Positions 13,433 through 16,344 of a stretch of 16,344 bases of DNA are shown here, piece after piece (the first letter of the stretch is position 1; every line of letters starts with the position of its first letter). This DNA is from CAZPEV01 sp964585635 (GTDB lineage: Bacteria; Zixibacteria; MSB-5A5; GN15; JAAZOE01), in contig CAZPEV010000062.1 in NCBI GenBank assembly GCA_964585635.1, positions 1-16,344 on the forward strand, given 5' to 3'. The notes under the pieces were generated by a model. That model was not told where the DNA came from. It saw nothing but the letters and a program-made list of their open reading frames with translations, and ran no database searches. Both the position numbers and the translations under genes were made by a program.

Positions 13433-15832
13433 ATGAGGCGATTGGTTATCCCATTGGTGGTCGGTTTGGTCGTTGGCCTTTCCGCCGGACCTGCCTTCGG
13501 GCAATTTGTGACCGACCAGTACCTCGGGTTTAAGGACACGGTGAAAGCTGCGCCGGGAAGCGTCATCAAGATCCCGATCTGGATTGATACCGACTCAACC
13601 GTCAGCGCCGTCAGCATGAATTTTACCTTCAACCCGAATATCCTCTGGCCGCAGCTTGCATTCGATGCGGCTTATGATGCCCTGACGCCCCCCAAGCCGG
13701 ATTCAGCCGACTGGACCGGCAACGGTGATCCCGGCCTATGGTATATTGAAACGGAAATGACGACCGCCGGCGCGGCCACCTGGGATACGGCCAACGGCCC
13801 GGCCCTGGGAATCTATAAGATGAACAAGACCGTCGACAACCTTGATACGGCCCGTTTTCTTTTGGCGCCGCTGCCGTTTGTCACCCCGCCGTTGCCGAAT
13901 ATTCCCAAGGGCAGCGCCGCGAATATCTGCTACCTGAAATTCCGGGTCAATCCGGATGTTCCGAAGGGGACCGCCACCGATATTCGCGTGATTCTGGAAA
14001 CGGTGGATAATCAGTTGTCCGAAATAGCGCAGGAGTGGTATGCCCCCGGTCAGGGACCCAGCGATACGCTGACGGTATCGATCTTCCCGGTATTGCTGAA
14101 TTCACGCGTGATTGTGACCGATTCCACCGGACCGGGACCCAATGAAAATGACAAGCCGATTCTCGCCTCCATTGTCCCCAATTTCTATAATATCAATCAA
14201 GGGCAACTGGTCAGCTTTACGGTTTCGGCGACCGACGCCGAGGGGGGAATCCTAAAGGTCTATGCCAATCGGACCAGTTCCCTGCCGCGTAACGCCTCGT
14301 TCGGGACCGGCGGTATGGTGACCGGTTCCGGCGGCGTCGCGTCGGGGGTTTTCTCGTTTACCCCCGACCTGACCCAGCAGGGGAATTTCGTCTTTACCTT
14401 CGAGGCCCTGGATGACTCCGGCGCCTATTCCACGCCCCAAGTGGTGACGGTTACGGTGGGCGCCCTTGAACGTGATGTTCTGTATACAACCTCGGTCGAG
14501 GGCCAGTTGCCGCAGGGGGGGGTGCGGGGTTTGGATGCCGTTCTGGTACCGATCAATATCGTCACCAAGAAGACCGTCTATGGTCTTCAGTTTGACATGG
14601 AGTACAATTCCGATAATTTCAACCTCGACTCGATCGTTCCCTCCGACCGTATTCCCGAATGGGTGGTGTATGATAATGTCGGCATGGAGCCCGGGAAGGT
14701 CCGCGTCGTGGCGTTTGGGTTGGCCAATGATACCATGGTCGCCGGCAGCAGTTCAGATGTCTTATATCTGGCCTTCACGGTCAACGATTATGCCGAATTC
14801 GGCTGTTATCCGCTGGCCTTGTCCAACGCCTGGGAATCGATCGATCCCGATCCGGCCATTCCCGCGTTCAAGCTGGAAGCCGATTCCGGAACCATTTGTG
14901 TCGATCGTTGGGGCGACGTCAACTTCAACGGATTTGTGGACGTGGACGACGCCGTCGGCGTGGTGCGATATATTATCGGGCATGGCGGCCTGACCCGCCG
15001 GCAATTCGCCGCGGCCGATATCATCATCAATGATACCGTCAACGTTGTCGACCTGGTCGGCATCGTATACAGCATCTTTGGCTGGCCGCTTCCTTCGCCG
15101 GCGCCGGACTTGCCCCCGACCGATCAATTTGCGACCCTCAAGATCATGCATAATGAGATTCCGTCAGCCGGCATGCAGAGCGACATGGCGGTTGCGGCCG
15201 ACATGCCGGTCGAAGTGGCCGGCGTTCAGCTGGAGATTCAATACGACCCGGCCAAAGTGCAGATGCAGCGCCCGCAACTGGTGGAAGGAATCACCGATTT
15301 CGGCATCAACTATGACGATAACGGCAACGGTTCGATGAAGGTACTGATTCACAGCTGGCGACCCTGGAATGACGCCAAGCTGATCGAAAAAGGGATATCG
15401 CAGATCATTCGTCTGCCGTTTGTGTCGAAATCGCCGATTTCGGCCGATGATGAAAATGTGGTCCGGATTGTCAGCGCGGTGGTCTCAGACGGCGCCGCCC
15501 GCAGCGTGGCGGTCGGCTCAACCGGCCCGGGGCCGAATTTGCCAACCACATTTGAGCTGTATCAGAACCGGCCCAACCCCTTCAATCCGACCACGACCAT
15601 TGACTTTTACATAGACGGATCACAGGGATCAGGCAATGTCAAACTTGAAGTCTTCAATGTTCTCGGTCAGACGGTTGCGACCCTGATCGACAAGCCGCTG
15701 GCGCCGGGGCAGTATTCGGTTGTCTGGGACGGCATCGATAGCCGCGGTCAGCAAATGGCCACCGGCGTTTATCTCTATCGACTCAAAGTCGGCGATAGCA
15801 GCCGGACCAAGAAGATGATGCTGTTGAAGTAA
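13433..15832 (+). CDS. Secreted multi-cohesin/dockerin protein with T9SS sorting domain
   Basis: This encodes 799 residues from the ATG at 13433, with AGAGG (13421-13425) 7 nt upstream; an earlier GTG at 13412 lacks a site. Order: signal to G23 (AGPAFG, then Gln24); cohesin-like domain (about 26-225); linker with TGPGPN; cadherin/Ig-like domain (about 238-345) ending QVVTVTVG; second cohesin-like domain (about 346-490); dockerin-like pair with loop 1 D495-V-N-F-N-G-F-V-D-V-D-D506 and loop 2 D529-I-I-I-N-D-T-V-N-V-V-D540; third cohesin-like domain (about 566-700); a second TGPGPN linker; sorting domain (707-799), FELYQNRPNPFNPTTTI to TKKMMLLK. Both loops have the normal 12 positions, unlike the genes at 7734 and 10975, and loop 2 has Ile where the second ligand is expected (I531). 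Middle gene of the operon, 22 nt from the next. Confidence 0.94.
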   Translation: MRRLVIPLVVGLVVGLSAGPAFGQFVTDQYLGFKDTVKAAPGSVIKIPIWIDTDSTVSAVSMNFTFNPNILWPQLAFDAAYDALTPPKPDSADWTGNGDPGLWYIETEMTTAGAATWDTANGPALGIYKMNKTVDNLDTARFLLAPLPFVTPPLPNIPKGSAANICYLKFRVNPDVPKGTATDIRVILETVDNQLSEIAQEWYAPGQGPSDTLTVSIFPVLLNSRVIVTDSTGPGPNENDKPILASIVPNFYNINQGQLVSFTVSATDAEGGILKVYANRTSSLPRNASFGTGGMVTGSGGVASGVFSFTPDLTQQGNFVFTFEALDDSGAYSTPQVVTVTVGALERDVLYTTSVEGQLPQGGVRGLDAVLVPINIVTKKTVYGLQFDMEYNSDNFNLDSIVPSDRIPEWVVYDNVGMEPGKVRVVAFGLANDTMVAGSSSDVLYLAFTVNDYAEFGCYPLALSNAWESIDPDPAIPAFKLEADSGTICVDRWGDVNFNGFVDVDDAVGVVRYIIGHGGLTRRQFAAADIIINDTVNVVDLVGIVYSIFGWPLPSPAPDLPPTDQFATLKIMHNEIPSAGMQSDMAVAADMPVEVAGVQLEIQYDPAKVQMQRPQLVEGITDFGINYDDNGNGSMKVLIHSWRPWNDAKLIEKGISQIIRLPFVSKSPISADDENVVRIVSAVVSDGAARSVAVGSTGPGPNLPTTFELYQNRPNPFNPTTTIDFYIDGSQGSGNVKLEVFNVLGQTVATLIDKPLAPGQYSVVWDGIDSRGQQMATGVYLYRLKVGDSSRTKKMMLLK

Positions 15833-15854
15833 TTCAGGTGAGAGGAACAGGACG

Positions 15855-16344
15855 ATGGGTATGAAAAGGAATATATATTGTGCGGCGTGCATGGTGGTTG
15901 CGGCGGTTCTGGCCGGACCTGTTCTGGCTCAGACGGCACCGCCCGTGCTCAATCCGATCGGCCCGCAGACCGTCGCCGAAGGGGCTAACCTGAATCTCGC
16001 TATCTCGGCCACCGACGCCGATCTGACGACGCCGACCTTGACGACCTCGACGCTTCCGGCCAATGCCACCTTTGTGGATAATGGGAATGGTACCGGTACG
16101 TTTGATTTCAACCCGGACTTTACTCAGGCCGGCCCATATAATGTCACCTTTTATGCCAATGATGCTGTCACCCCCGATATTGACTCTGAGATTGTTACAA
16201 TTACGGTAACGAATACCAACCAGGCGCCGGTGTTGGCCCCGATTGGCCCGCAGACGGTGGCCGAGGGTGCCGCCCTGAACCTGGGTGTCAGCGCCACCGA
16301 TGCTGATGGCACGACACCAACCTTGTCAACCTCGACGCTTCCGA
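15855..16344 (+). CDS. Secreted cadherin/Ig-like repeat protein, truncated by window end
   Basis: The reading frame is open from ATG 15855 to the last base, giving 163 codons of a longer gene. AGAGG (15841-15845) stands 9 nt upstream; ATG 15861 is an in-frame alternative served by CAGGA. The Sec signal ends at about A25 (AGPVLA, then Gln26). The mature protein is built of tandem repeats starting PVL.PIGPQTVAEGA.LNL..SATDAD, with the first complete repeat 95 residues long (V31 onward) and the second cut off. Features such as DNGNGTGTFDFNPDFTQAGPYNVTFYA identify cadherin-like or He_PIG/Ig-like repeats found in bacterial surface proteins. Third gene of the operon. By analogy with its neighbours it probably ends in a dockerin or sorting domain outside the window, which cannot be seen here. 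Confidence 0.9.
   Translation, partial: MGMKRNIYCAACMVVAAVLAGPVLAQTAPPVLNPIGPQTVAEGANLNLAISATDADLTTPTLTTSTLPANATFVDNGNGTGTFDFNPDFTQAGPYNVTFYANDAVTPDIDSEIVTITVTNTNQAPVLAPIGPQTVAEGAALNLGVSATDADGTTPTLSTSTLP
15942..16344 (+). repeat. In-frame tandem repeat, 285-bp period, cut by window end
   Basis: Unit 1 runs 15942-16226 and unit 2 starts at 16227, a period of 285 nt or 95 codons. Over the 39 residues visible in both units, 33 are identical by my count, with DNA differences mostly at third codon positions. The array probably continues beyond 16344. Confidence 0.85.

Noticed and set aside
1..16344. CRISPR arrays, tRNAs, rRNAs, transposases, integrases
   Set aside because: None was seen on either strand: there are no short spaced direct repeats, cloverleaf sequences or recognisable transposase motifs.

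Overview
The window looks like a piece of chromosome from an uncultured or little-studied bacterium of the Fibrobacterota-Chlorobiota-Bacteroidota (FCB) supergroup. My best guess is candidate phylum Zixibacteria or a close relative. That rests on remembered family patterns and not on a search: secreted proteins ending in a type IX secretion (T9SS) sorting domain (PNPFNPTT near its start, a KMVLMK-like extreme C-terminus), dockerin-like repeats of the form VNVGDAVFVINYIFKGG, cohesin-like beta-sandwiches, and a SprA-like module. Shine-Dalgarno sites are strong at most genes. No rRNA, tRNA, CRISPR array, insertion sequence or phage gene was seen.

Layout. 1-666 is mostly non-coding and holds the fossil C-terminus of a dockerin protein (267-461). 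667-993 encodes a 108-residue protein made of two tandem copies of an HKW..SEKAG.D.G motif. 1274-1927 (minus) and 2114-3775 (plus) are two divergent lipoprotein genes; the second is a stand-alone version of modules normally embedded in SprA, the T9SS outer-membrane translocon. 3943-5442 is a MOP-superfamily polysaccharide flippase with no Shine-Dalgarno site and a promoter so close to the ATG that its mRNA may be leaderless. 5443-6261 is a long non-coding stretch with the best sigma-70-type promoter in the window (TTGACA-N17-TATATT).

From 6262 onward every gene is a secreted multidomain surface protein. 6262-7428 is a cohesin-like protein ending in a two-repeat dockerin and carrying no sorting domain. 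7734-10436 is a 900-residue, cysteine-rich protein with a possibly structured leader and the strongest terminator seen. 10975-13398, 13433-15832 and 15855-16344 (cut by the window end) form a tight probable operon.

Working model (inference). Three of the large proteins share the order signal peptide, cohesin-like domain, one or two cadherin/Ig-like domains, a second cohesin-like domain, dockerin-like module, C-terminal beta domain, T9SS sorting domain. Because cohesin-like and dockerin-like modules sit in the same chain and in neighbouring paralogues, they could interlock into a calcium-dependent surface layer after T9SS export. The SprA-like lipoprotein and the flippase may belong to the same cell-surface programme, but only proximity links them to it.
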